In this document: positions 1 through 5,888 of the stretch, in pieces
Position numbering within the stretch: position 1 is the stretch's first letter
Layout: every line of letters starts with the position of its first letter
NCBI GenBank assembly: GCA_937881155.1
Contig: CALGFI010000054.1
Span: 1 to 7,790 of the forward strand
Reading direction: 5' to 3'
Source of the DNA: an uncultured bacterium
Lineage (GTDB): Bacteria > Actinomycetota > UBA4738 > HRBIN12
DNA: 7,790 bases
Notes under the pieces: model-generated
Seen by the model: only the letters and a program-made list of their open reading frames with translations
Databases searched by the model: none
Told to the model about the DNA's origin: nothing
Translations under genes and position numbers: made by a program

Positions 1-1328
1 ACGGCGAGATCGTCAAGATCGATCGCGACGAGGTACTGCTCGACATCGGCTACAAATCCGAGGGCGTCATCCCCGCCAAGGAGCTCTCGATCCGCCACGA
101 CGTCGACCCCAACGAGGTCGTGCACGTCGGCGATCACGTCGAGGCCCTCGTCCTTCAGAAGGAGGACAAGGAGGGCCGGCTCATCCTCTCCAAGAAACGT
201 GCCCAGTACGAACGGGCGTGGGGCCGGATCGAAGAGGTCATGCGCTCGGGAGGGACGATCCGCGGCCCGGTCATCGAGGTCGTCAAGGGCGGATTGATCC
301 TGGACATCGGACTTCGAGGCTTCCTCCCGGCGTCGCTCGTCGACCTGCGGCGGGTTCGAGACCTGCATCCGTTCGTCGGGCAGGAGCTGGAAGCGAAGAT
401 CATCGAGCTCGACCGCAACCGGAACAACGTCGTGTTGTCGCGCCGCGCGTTCCTCGAGGAGTCGCAGAGCGAGGGACGCAAGAAGTTCCTCGAGTCGCTG
501 CAGAAGGGGGAGCGCCGAAAGGGAACCGTGTCGTCGATCGTGAACTTCGGTGCCTTCATCGACCTCGGTGGCGTCGACGGACTCGTGCACGTGTCCGAGC
601 TGTCGTGGAAGCACGTCGATCATCCGAGCGAGGTCGTGCAGGTCGGCCAGGAGGTCGAGGTGGAGGTGCTCGACGTCGAGCTCGAGCGTGAGCGAGTCTC
701 GCTGTCGCTGAAGGCGACACAGGAAGACCCGTGGAAGGAGTTCGAGCGGCGCTACTCGGCGGGCGAGATCATCGACGGTCAGGTGACCAAGCTCGTCCCG
801 TTCGGCGCGTTCGTCCGAGTGGCGCCCGGGATCGAGGGCCTGGTCCACATCTCGGAGATCTCGGATCAACACGTCGACTCGCCCGAGTCGGTGCTGTCCG
901 TCGGCGACGAGGTGCGCGTGAAGGTCATCGAGGTCGAGGTCGCCCGCCGCCGCGTGAGCCTGTCGATGCGTCAGGTCGGCGGTGCCCTTCCGACGCCGAG
1001 GGAAACGGAGATCGAAGAAGAGGCCGTCCCGGCTGAGGCGGGGGCGGCTTCGCCTGCAGCTTCCTCTGCGCAGCTCGCTTCGGCCGCGCCCGAGATCGCT
1101 CCGCCGGAGGCGGCAACTGCTGGTGGCGCAGGGTCGGCTTCAGTCGAAGCCGCCCCCGCTTCCGACGAAGACGCTGTCCCCGCTGCGAGCGACACGCCCG
1201 CCGAAGACGCGACCGCGACGCCCGAGGCGGCCGGTTCCGACTCGGCGCCCGCGGCGGAGGAACCGCAGGAAGAGGACGTCTCGCTCGAGGCGATCCTGGA
1301 GGACCTGAAGCGTCGCGAAGGCCGCTAG
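1..1328 (+). CDS. rpsA: 30S ribosomal protein S1, 5'-truncated by window edge
   Basis: S1 binds mRNA on the small ribosomal subunit and helps initiation on structured or weak-leader messages. The open frame runs unbroken from base 3, so the true start lies upstream of the window; 441 codons plus stop are visible. Four S1 (OB-fold) domains can be read: a partial first (to about 210), a second (about 249-455), and two well-conserved ones (504-722 and 759-977), both with the FGAF and GLVH(V/I)SE signatures. Domains 3 and 4 are closest to the RNA-binding consensus; domain 2 is more diverged. From about 978 a 116-residue tail rich in Ala, Glu, Pro and Ser follows, ending in a helical-looking segment (SLEAILEDLKRREGR). 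Four domains plus a disordered tail match actinobacterial S1 rather than the six-domain proteobacterial form. An ATG at 120 is internal, not the start, because domain 1 continues upstream of it. Identification is secure. Confidence 0.95.
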   Translation, partial: GEIVKIDRDEVLLDIGYKSEGVIPAKELSIRHDVDPNEVVHVGDHVEALVLQKEDKEGRLILSKKRAQYERAWGRIEEVMRSGGTIRGPVIEVVKGGLILDIGLRGFLPASLVDLRRVRDLHPFVGQELEAKIIELDRNRNNVVLSRRAFLEESQSEGRKKFLESLQKGERRKGTVSSIVNFGAFIDLGGVDGLVHVSELSWKHVDHPSEVVQVGQEVEVEVLDVELERERVSLSLKATQEDPWKEFERRYSAGEIIDGQVTKLVPFGAFVRVAPGIEGLVHISEISDQHVDSPESVLSVGDEVRVKVIEVEVARRRVSLSMRQVGGALPTPRETEIEEEAVPAEAGAASPAASSAQLASAAPEIAPPEAATAGGAGSASVEAAPASDEDAVPAASDTPAEDATATPEAAGSDSAPAAEEPQEEDVSLEAILEDLKRREGR

Positions 1329-1331
1329 GAG
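1327..1331 (+). promoter_or_regulatory. Shine-Dalgarno of coaE overlapping the rpsA stop
   Basis: AGGAG lies 7 nt before the GTG start at 1339, and its first two bases are the last two of the rpsA TAG stop (1326-1328). It fixes the coaE start and suggests that ribosomes ending rpsA can feed coaE translation. Confidence 0.75.
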
Positions 1332-1338
1332 TAGAGCG

Positions 1339-1950
1339 GTGCTCCTCGTCGGCCTCACCGGCGGGATCGGCTCGGGCAAGTCCACCGTCGCGCGCATGCT
1401 CGAGGAGCGCGGCGCCATCGTCTTCGACGCCGACGCCCTGGCGCGGCGGGCGGTCGAACCCGGAACGCCAGGTCACGACGCGGTCGTCGAGCGGTTCGGC
1501 GCGAACGTGCTCGGTCCGGGCGGTGAGCTCGACCGCGAGGCGCTCGCCAGCATCGTCTTCGCCGACCCTGCGGCCAGACGCGACCTCGAGGCCATCGTGC
1601 ATCCCGAGGTTCGGCGGCTGTTCGCCGAGGGGTGCGAGCGATACCGAGACACCGACCGTGTGGTGGTGTTCAGCGCGCCGCTCCTGGTCGAGACCGGGAT
1701 GCACACGGCGTTCGAGGTCCTGGTCGTGGTGGCGACGCCGGTCGAGGCGCAGGTGGAGCGCTTGCTCCGCGACCGCGCGATGACCGAGGAGGCGATCCGC
1801 GCGCGCATCGCGGCGCAGGCGCCTCTCGAGGACAAGCTCGCCGTGGCCGACGTGGTGGTCGGCAACGACGGATCGCTCGAAGAGCTCGAGGAGCAGGTCG
1901 GGCGGGTGTGGACCGACCTTCGCGTGCGGGCCTCGGCGCCAAGCCCGTGA
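1339..1950 (+). CDS. coaE: dephospho-CoA kinase
   Basis: CoaE phosphorylates the 3'-hydroxyl of the ribose of dephospho-CoA using ATP, the last step of coenzyme A synthesis in the cytosol. The 203-residue product has the usual bacterial length. Visible signatures are a Walker A P-loop at residues 8-15 (GGIGSGKS), the DAD motif at 30-32 that starts the CoA-binding part, HPEVR at 88-92, PLLVE at 114-118 (the family's PLLFE), a lid segment with RDRAMTEE around 144-151, and the terminal ADVVVGNDGSLEEL block at 170-183. The GTG start is chosen because the P-loop begins only a few residues later and a good AGGAG precedes it. The gene directly follows rpsA with a 10-nt gap, a neighbourhood common in actinobacteria, where uvrB often lies nearby; uvrB is not seen here. 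Nothing is missing or broken. Confidence 0.95.
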   Translation: MLLVGLTGGIGSGKSTVARMLEERGAIVFDADALARRAVEPGTPGHDAVVERFGANVLGPGGELDREALASIVFADPAARRDLEAIVHPEVRRLFAEGCERYRDTDRVVVFSAPLLVETGMHTAFEVLVVVATPVEAQVERLLRDRAMTEEAIRARIAAQAPLEDKLAVADVVVGNDGSLEELEEQVGRVWTDLRVRASAPSP

Positions 1951-1958
1951 CCGCGGGT

Positions 1959-1970
1959 GGGAGGTCAGGA
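1959..1970 (+). promoter_or_regulatory. Shine-Dalgarno region of the HAD hydrolase gene
   Basis: Two purine blocks, GGGAGGT (1959-1965) and AGGA (1967-1970), lie before the ATG at 1979, at 13 and 8 nt spacing respectively. Either could serve; the second has the better spacing. They support the ATG at 1979 over the in-frame ATGs at 1997 and 2024. No convincing promoter fits in the 28-nt gap, so the gene is probably transcribed from upstream. Confidence 0.55.
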
Positions 1971-1978
1971 CTCAAGAA

Positions 1979-2725
1979 ATGAGCGAGCGTGAGCGAATGG
2001 ACGTAGCCCCCGCGAACGGAGCCATGGGCTGGTCTGCGGTGTTCTTCGACGCGGGAGAGACGCTCGTCCACCCGCATCCGACGTTCCCGGATCTGTTCGC
2101 GAGCGTCCTCGCACGAGAGGGACACACCGTTTCAGCCGAGACGATCCGCGAGCGCATCCACGTGGTCTCCGATCGATTCCGTTCGGCCGCCGAGGCGAAC
2201 GAGCTGTGGACGACGTCGCCGGAGAAGTCGCGACGTTTCTGGCACGGGGTGTACGAGATCTTCCTGCGCGAGGTCGGTGTCCCGAACGGTGACGGTCTCA
2301 TCGACCGCGTGTACGCCGAGTTCACCGACCTGGCGAACTACGCGCTGTTCGACGACGTCATCCCGGTCCTCGAACGCCTGCGGTCGGCCGGCCTGACGCT
2401 CGGCATCGTGTCGAACTTCGAGGAGTGGCTGGAGCGGCTGCTCGAGCGTCTGGGCGTACATGAGCTGTTCGATGTCCGGGTCATCTCCGGCATCGAGGGG
2501 CTCGAGAAGCCCGACCCGCGCATCTTCCTCCTGGCGATGGACCGCGCCGGCGTCGAGCCCACTCGCTCGGTGTACGTGGGCGACAACCCCGCGCTCGACG
2601 TCGAGCCGGCGCGCGCCGTCGGCATGTTCCCGGTACTGATCGACCGGCGCGACCGCTATCTCGATGCGCCCGGATCGAGGATCTCGTCGCTCGAGGAGCT
2701 TCCCCGCATCATGGGGATCACGTGA
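1979..2725 (+). CDS. HAD-superfamily (subfamily IA-like) hydrolase with atypical motif I
   Basis: This 248-residue cytosolic protein belongs to the haloacid dehalogenase superfamily, mostly Mg-dependent phosphatases acting on small phosphorylated metabolites. Motif I is FFDAGETL, with the nucleophile Asp24. Motif II is IVSNF, with Ser145-Asn146. The motif III lysine is Lys177 (EKPDPRIF). Motif IV is VGDNPALDVEPA, with Asp202 and Asp207. An alpha-helical cap of the C1 type fits residues of about 35-125, between motifs I and II. The oddity is Gly26 where phosphatases of the DxD type carry the second Asp, which acts as acid/base. DAG-type motifs do occur in HAD subgroups, so this is a subfamily trait rather than decay, but the substrate cannot be named. 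The first 15 residues (MSERERM...) are poorly conserved in style and may be a disordered lead-in. The stop codon overlaps the start of the next gene (GTGA). Confidence 0.85.
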   Translation: MSERERMDVAPANGAMGWSAVFFDAGETLVHPHPTFPDLFASVLAREGHTVSAETIRERIHVVSDRFRSAAEANELWTTSPEKSRRFWHGVYEIFLREVGVPNGDGLIDRVYAEFTDLANYALFDDVIPVLERLRSAGLTLGIVSNFEEWLERLLERLGVHELFDVRVISGIEGLEKPDPRIFLLAMDRAGVEPTRSVYVGDNPALDVEPARAVGMFPVLIDRRDRYLDAPGSRISSLEELPRIMGIT

Positions 2726-3093
2726 GCGACCGCATCTACACCGTCGACGAGGCGAACTCGATGCTGCCCGACCTCCGCGAACGCCTCGTTCGGATCCGCG
2801 AGGCGCGGCAGGTCCTCCTGCAGACCGCCGAGCTCGTGACGGAGCGCGTCGCGACCGATGGCGGTGGCTCACACGGCGGCCGCGAATACTGGGACGCACA
2901 GCAGGCGCTGAAGGCCGAGATCGAACGGCTGTCGGAGGAGAACATCCTCCTGCGCGACCCCGAGACCGGCCTGATCGACTTCCCCGGCGAGCGCGAGGGC
3001 CGTCGGGTGTGGCTGTGCTGGCGGCTCGACGAGGATCGGGTGGCGAACTGGCACGAGATCGACACCGGCTTCATCGGGCGCCGGCCCCTGTGA
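2722..3093 (+). CDS. DUF2203 family protein
   Basis: A small cytosolic protein of 123 residues recognisable as DUF2203, a family with no established biochemical function. It opens with the typical YTVDEANSMLP (6-16), continues into two predicted long helices (about 9-45 and 55-76) that could form a helical hairpin, then shows the conserved ILLRDPETGLIDFP block (75-88), VWLCWRL (96-102) and the terminal WHEIDTGFIGRRPL. Conserved Asp, Glu, Trp and His residues cluster in the last 50 residues; whether they bind a ligand or metal is unknown. The GTG start overlaps the preceding stop by 4 nt and is chosen because YTVDEAN must lie near the N-terminus in this family. The upstream purine block (GGGGA at 2713-2717) is weak, so translation is probably coupled to the HAD gene. 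No signal peptide or membrane segment is seen. Confidence 0.85.
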   Translation: MSDRIYTVDEANSMLPDLRERLVRIREARQVLLQTAELVTERVATDGGGSHGGREYWDAQQALKAEIERLSEENILLRDPETGLIDFPGEREGRRVWLCWRLDEDRVANWHEIDTGFIGRRPL

Positions 3094-4094
3094 CCTCGGC
3101 TGCCGACGAGACGACCGGCACTCGGCCTCGGTCTCGCGTCGTGGTGATGGGCGCGACGGCCGACGCGCCGCCACCACGGATCGACGTCGTGTCCGAGGTG
3201 GTCGCCCTGTCGTTCGCCGATACCTCGGAGGCGCTCGCCGACGTGCTTCCGGGTGCGGACGTCGTCCTCGCGTGGAGGCCGCACAGCTCGTTGCTCCGAC
3301 CGGTATGGCCGAAAGCCGACGCCGTGAAGTGGATCCAGACGGCCTCCGCGGGCGTCGACGCGCTGCTGTTCCCGGAGCTCGTCGAGAGCCACGTGGTCGT
3401 GACGAACGCGCGCGGGATCTTCGACCGGGCGATCGCTGAGTTCGTCCTGGGGACGATGCTGGCGTTCGCGAAGGGTCTGCCCGGGATGCTCGACCGGCAG
3501 GCACGGAGGGAGTGGGAGCATCGCGACACCGAGACGCTCTCCGGCAAGCGCGTGCTCGTCGCGGGCGTCGGTTCGATCGGGAGAGAGATCGGGCGCCTGT
3601 GCGGCGCGTTCGGAATGACGGTTCGCGGCGTCGGGAGCACGGCGCGGGGAAAGGACGACGTGTTCCGGATCGTCTACGGGCCCGACGAGCTCGCGGAGGG
3701 GTGCCGGTGGGCGGACTACATCGTGAACGCGCTTCCGGGGACCGAGGGGACGAAGCACCTGTTCGACGACAAGGTGATCTCCGCGATACAACCGACCGCG
3801 CGGTTCGTGAACATCGGACGCGGCAGTACGGTCGACGAGGTGGCCCTCGTCGGCGCGCTTCGCGACGAGCGCCTGGCGGGCGCCGCGCTCGACGTGTTCG
3901 AGCGCGAACCCCTTCCGCCGGACAGCCCGCTATGGGAGCTCCCCAACGTCATCGTCTCGCCGCACGTGGCCGGTGACTTCGCGGGGTTCCGCGAGGCGAT
4001 CGTCGAGCTGTTCGTGCAGAACCTCGAGCGGTACCTTACGGGTCTTCCGCTCGAGAACGTCGTCGACAAGCAGCGGGGGTATGTGCCGTCGTGA
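3090..4094 (+). CDS. D-2-hydroxyacid dehydrogenase (NAD(P)-dependent)
   Basis: This family interconverts D-2-hydroxyacids and 2-ketoacids (for example glycerate/hydroxypyruvate, glycolate/glyoxylate) with NAD(P)H in the cytosol. From the GTG at 3090 the protein has 334 residues, the usual length. The substrate-side domain includes TASAGVD (84-90). The Rossmann motif is GVGSIG at 159-164. The catalytic triad fits Arg244 (NIGRG), Glu273 (DVFEREPLP) and His292 (SPHVAG). At the end of the second Rossmann strand (about 178-186) the Asp typical of NAD-specific enzymes is absent, and small residues followed by Arg186 appear, which suggests NADPH preference; the overall look resembles the GhrA-like glyoxylate/hydroxypyruvate reductases, but the substrate is not assignable. 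The open frame extends upstream to 2664, but that part is Arg-rich shadow sequence overlapping two genes, so GTG 3090, in a 4-nt GTGA overlap with DUF2203, is preferred. No Shine-Dalgarno is evident. Confidence 0.9.
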   Translation: MTSAADETTGTRPRSRVVVMGATADAPPPRIDVVSEVVALSFADTSEALADVLPGADVVLAWRPHSSLLRPVWPKADAVKWIQTASAGVDALLFPELVESHVVVTNARGIFDRAIAEFVLGTMLAFAKGLPGMLDRQARREWEHRDTETLSGKRVLVAGVGSIGREIGRLCGAFGMTVRGVGSTARGKDDVFRIVYGPDELAEGCRWADYIVNALPGTEGTKHLFDDKVISAIQPTARFVNIGRGSTVDEVALVGALRDERLAGAALDVFEREPLPPDSPLWELPNVIVSPHVAGDFAGFREAIVELFVQNLERYLTGLPLENVVDKQRGYVPS

Positions 4095-5005
4095 CCGTCG
4101 CGATCGAGGTTCGTGGACTGCGCAAGTCATACGGCGACGTTGAGGCGGTTCGCGGCATCGACCTCACCGTCGAATCGGGCGAGGTGTTCGCGCTGCTCGG
4201 TCCGAACGGCGCGGGGAAGACGACGACGGTCGAGATCCTAGAGGGGTTTAGGAGGCGCTCGTCGGGCGACGTCTCGGTCCTCGGGGACGATCCGGCGACG
4301 GCGGGTGCGGAATTCCGAGCACGGATCGGCATCGTTCTCCAGTCGACCGGCGTCGACCCATACCTCACGGTTCGCGAGACGGTCGATCTGTACGGCGGGT
4401 ACTACCCGAACGCGCGGCCCGTCGACGAGGTCGTCGACCTCGTCGGATTGAGCGAGAAGCGTGACACGAGGGTGTTGAAGCTGTCCGGCGGACAGCAGCA
4501 GCGGCTCGACGTCGCGATCGCGTTGGCGGGCGACCCCGAGTTGCTGTTCCTCGACGAGCCCACGACGGGCTTCGATCCCGGCGCACGCCGGAACGCGTGG
4601 GAGATCGTTCGGAACCTGTCGTCTTTACGGAAGACCGTGTTCTTGACGACGCATTACATGGATGAAGCCCAGAATCTTGCCAATCGCGTCGCAGTCATCT
4701 CCAATGGCGAGATCGTCGCCGAGGGGCCGCCCAGCACGCTCGGGGGGCGCCATCTCGCCGCGACCGTCGTTCGGTTCCGGATACCCGCGGCGGTTGCCGA
4801 TGTCCCGGATTGGGGACAGGTGCCCGCTTCCGACGGGACGTTCGAGCTGAGGACGGACGACCCCACTCGAATGCTCCACGACATGACGCACTGGGCGATG
4901 GAACGCGACGTCTCGCTCGAGGCGCTGGACGTGTCGCGTCCGACGCTCGAGGACGTCTATCTGGAACTCACGCACGAGTTGGGCGCGACGGCGGGCTCGG
5001 AGTGA
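4091..5005 (+). CDS. ABC-2 type exporter ATP-binding protein (DrrA-like)
   Basis: This is the cytoplasmic ATPase of an ABC exporter, 304 residues. Motifs in order: Walker A GPNGAGKTT (37-45), Q-loop Gln84, signature LSGGQQQR (131-138), Walker B LLFLDEP (151-157) with catalytic Glu156, D-loop GFDP (160-163) and switch His188. After the nucleotide domain comes a C-terminal domain ending in RPTLEDVYLELT (283-294), typical of DrrA/CcmA-like ATPases that pair with ABC-2 permeases for drugs, lipids or polysaccharides. The substrate is unknown. The GTG start overlaps the dehydrogenase stop (GTGA); a G-run at 4075-4079 is too far for a good Shine-Dalgarno. Unusual codons for this GC-rich window are present: CTA 4238, TTT 4247, tandem AGG at 4250 and 4253 right after Walker A, and TTA 4625. 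The permease gene follows at once by another GTGA overlap. Confidence 0.93.
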   Translation: MTVAIEVRGLRKSYGDVEAVRGIDLTVESGEVFALLGPNGAGKTTTVEILEGFRRRSSGDVSVLGDDPATAGAEFRARIGIVLQSTGVDPYLTVRETVDLYGGYYPNARPVDEVVDLVGLSEKRDTRVLKLSGGQQQRLDVAIALAGDPELLFLDEPTTGFDPGARRNAWEIVRNLSSLRKTVFLTTHYMDEAQNLANRVAVISNGEIVAEGPPSTLGGRHLAATVVRFRIPAAVADVPDWGQVPASDGTFELRTDDPTRMLHDMTHWAMERDVSLEALDVSRPTLEDVYLELTHELGATAGSE

Positions 5006-5775
5006 GCGGGCCAGGACAGGTTGTCCGTCAGGTCCTCTTCACCAACAAGGCGTTCTGGCGGAACCCGGCCTCCGCGTTCTTCACGTTCGCCTTCCCGCTG
5101 ATGTTCCTCGTCATCTTCACGACTCTCTTTGGGGAAGACGAGATCCCCGTAGTCGGCGGCGTCACGGTCAGCGTGAGCACGTTCTACGTCGCGGCCATCT
5201 CGGCGTTTTCCGTCATCTCGGCCTGCTACACGAACATCGCGATCAGCGTGTCGTTCCAGCGCGACGCGGGGATCCTGAAGCGGATCCGCGGAACCCCGCT
5301 CCCGTCGTGGGCGTTCCTGCTGGGACGGGTCGTGCACTCGACGATCATCGCGGTCATCCTGGTCGCGATCTGTGCACTGTTCGGCGCGGCGTTCTACGAC
5401 GCCGAACTGCCCACGCGGACGCTCCCCGCCTTCCTCGTCACGCTGCTCGTGGGCGCCGCGAGTTTCTCGGCACTCGGCCTCGCAATCACCGCCGTGATTC
5501 CGAATGCCGACGCCTCGCCGGCGATCGTGAACGCCTCGATCCTCCCGATCTTATTCCTGTCGGACATCTTCATCCCCTTCGACAACCCGCCGGCGTGGGT
5601 CGACTTCGTGGGGAAGGTGTTTCCGGTTCGACACTTCTCCGACGCCATGCAGGCCGCGTACTTCTCGCCGACCGGTAGCGGTTTTAGCGGGGTCGACCTG
5701 CTCGTCATGGCCGTCTGGGGTCTTCTGGGGCTCGTCCTCGCGGCGCGATACTTCTCGTGGGAGCCCCGGAAGTAG
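5002..5775 (+). CDS. ABC-2 type exporter permease (DrrB-like)
   Basis: This is the membrane subunit paired with the preceding ATPase. From GTG 5002 the product has 257 residues and about six hydrophobic segments, near residues 24-44, 58-82, 103-133, 142-166, 172-192 and 231-249, the usual topology for ABC-2 permeases. The cytosolic loop FQRDAGILKRIRGTPL (85-100) is the family's conserved coupling region, and the ILPILFLSDIFIPFDNPPAWV stretch (180-200) matches the typical segment between the last helices. The frame stays open upstream to 4810, but that region is shadow sequence inside the ATPase gene; GTG 5002 gives a normal N-terminus and a 4-nt overlap with the ATPase stop. A TTA leucine codon occurs at 5551. 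The exported compound cannot be inferred; homologues carry antibiotics, lipids or glycans. This is the last gene of the first gene cluster. Confidence 0.9.
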   Translation: MSGPGQVVRQVLFTNKAFWRNPASAFFTFAFPLMFLVIFTTLFGEDEIPVVGGVTVSVSTFYVAAISAFSVISACYTNIAISVSFQRDAGILKRIRGTPLPSWAFLLGRVVHSTIIAVILVAICALFGAAFYDAELPTRTLPAFLVTLLVGAASFSALGLAITAVIPNADASPAIVNASILPILFLSDIFIPFDNPPAWVDFVGKVFPVRHFSDAMQAAYFSPTGSGFSGVDLLVMAVWGLLGLVLAARYFSWEPRK

Positions 5776-5796
5776 CCAGCACAGTAATGAACGAAC

Positions 5797-5830
5797 CACG
5801 CTGCGTCCGATCTGCGTAGAAAACAGCGTG
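5797..5830. repeat. inner perfect 7-bp inverted repeat
   Basis: CACGCTG (5797-5803) and CAGCGTG (5824-5830) are perfect reverse complements with a 20-nt loop. The right arm shares two bases with the right arm of the outer repeat, so the two stems cannot both form fully. Just inside sits a direct repeat, CTGCGT, at 5801-5806 and 5812-5817, 11 bp apart (about one helical turn), compatible with a regulator binding one face of the DNA. Confidence 0.4.
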
Positions 5831-5839
5831 TGCTAGGCT
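5812..5839 (+). promoter_or_regulatory. putative promoter of the amino acid importer operon
   Basis: TAGGCT (5834-5839) is preceded by TGC, forming an extended -10 of the TGnTANNNT type common in actinobacterial sigma-70 promoters. A weak -35 candidate, CTGCGT (5812-5817), lies 16 bp upstream. This gives a start of transcription near 5846 and a leader of about 43 nt. The -35 is poor, so the promoter may need the extended -10 or an activator. This is the only place in the window with room for a promoter. Confidence 0.5.
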
Positions 5840-5840
5840 C

Positions 5841-5865
5841 CGCGCGCGCCGGGCCGGCGCGCGTG
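5841..5865 (+). repeat. GC-rich hairpin at the predicted 5' end of the importer mRNA
   Basis: CGCGCGCC (5843-5850) and GGCGCGCG (5856-5863) are perfect inverted arms with a 5-nt loop GGGCC; one G-T and one C-G pair can lengthen the stem to 10 bp. It lies between the putative -10 and the Shine-Dalgarno. It could stabilise the mRNA 5' end, be an operator, or be a Rho-independent-like stop for readthrough from upstream, though it lacks a T-run. Confidence 0.5.
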
Positions 5866-5875
5866 TTCCGCGATC

Positions 5876-5882
5876 GAGGGGG
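5876..5882 (+). promoter_or_regulatory. Shine-Dalgarno of the solute-binding protein gene
   Basis: GAGGGGG ends 6 nt before the ATG at 5889. It is among the best ribosome sites in the window and supports that start, which also gives a correctly placed lipoprotein signal. Confidence 0.65.
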
Positions 5883-5888
5883 TTCCAG

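Larger units (their letters stand above)
5774..5839. repeat. outer imperfect inverted repeat flanking the intergenic region
   Basis: AGCCAGCACA (5774-5783) is the reverse complement of TGTGCT-GGCT, present at 5829-5839 as TGTGCTAGGCT with one extra A. The left arm includes the last two bases of the permease stop; the right arm coincides with the proposed -10 element. It could be a regulator site, a 3'-end stem of the upstream mRNA, or chance. No T-tract follows, so it is not a classic intrinsic terminator. Confidence 0.4.

Noticed and set aside
925..1704. 259-codon open frame on the minus strand across rpsA and coaE
   Set aside because: No recognisable domain; Arg/Pro-rich low complexity mirrors the S1 tail.
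2132..2899. 255-codon open frame on the minus strand
   Set aside because: It is antisense to the HAD gene, with Arg-rich, motif-free product.
2664..3089. Upstream extension of the dehydrogenase frame
   Set aside because: The extra residues are Arg/Pro-rich shadow sequence over the HAD end and DUF2203; GTG 3090 gives the family's normal length.
2736..3791. 351-codon open frame on the minus strand
   Set aside because: It is antisense to DUF2203 and the dehydrogenase, both with clear family motifs; the composition is shadow-like.
4250..4255. AGGAGG as an internal ribosome-binding site
   Set aside because: No start codon at suitable spacing follows in a frame with a plausible product; treated as tandem rare Arg codons.
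4810..5001. Upstream extension of the exporter permease frame
   Set aside because: It lies inside the ATPase C-terminal domain and adds non-membrane Arg-rich sequence; GTG 5002 is preferred.
5841..5865. Intrinsic terminator for the exporter operon
   Set aside because: The stem is strong but no T-run follows and it sits downstream of a plausible -10; a termination role is not supported.
5776..5888. Riboswitch or small RNA gene
   Set aside because: The predicted leader is about 43 nt with one simple hairpin; no known riboswitch core is recognisable.
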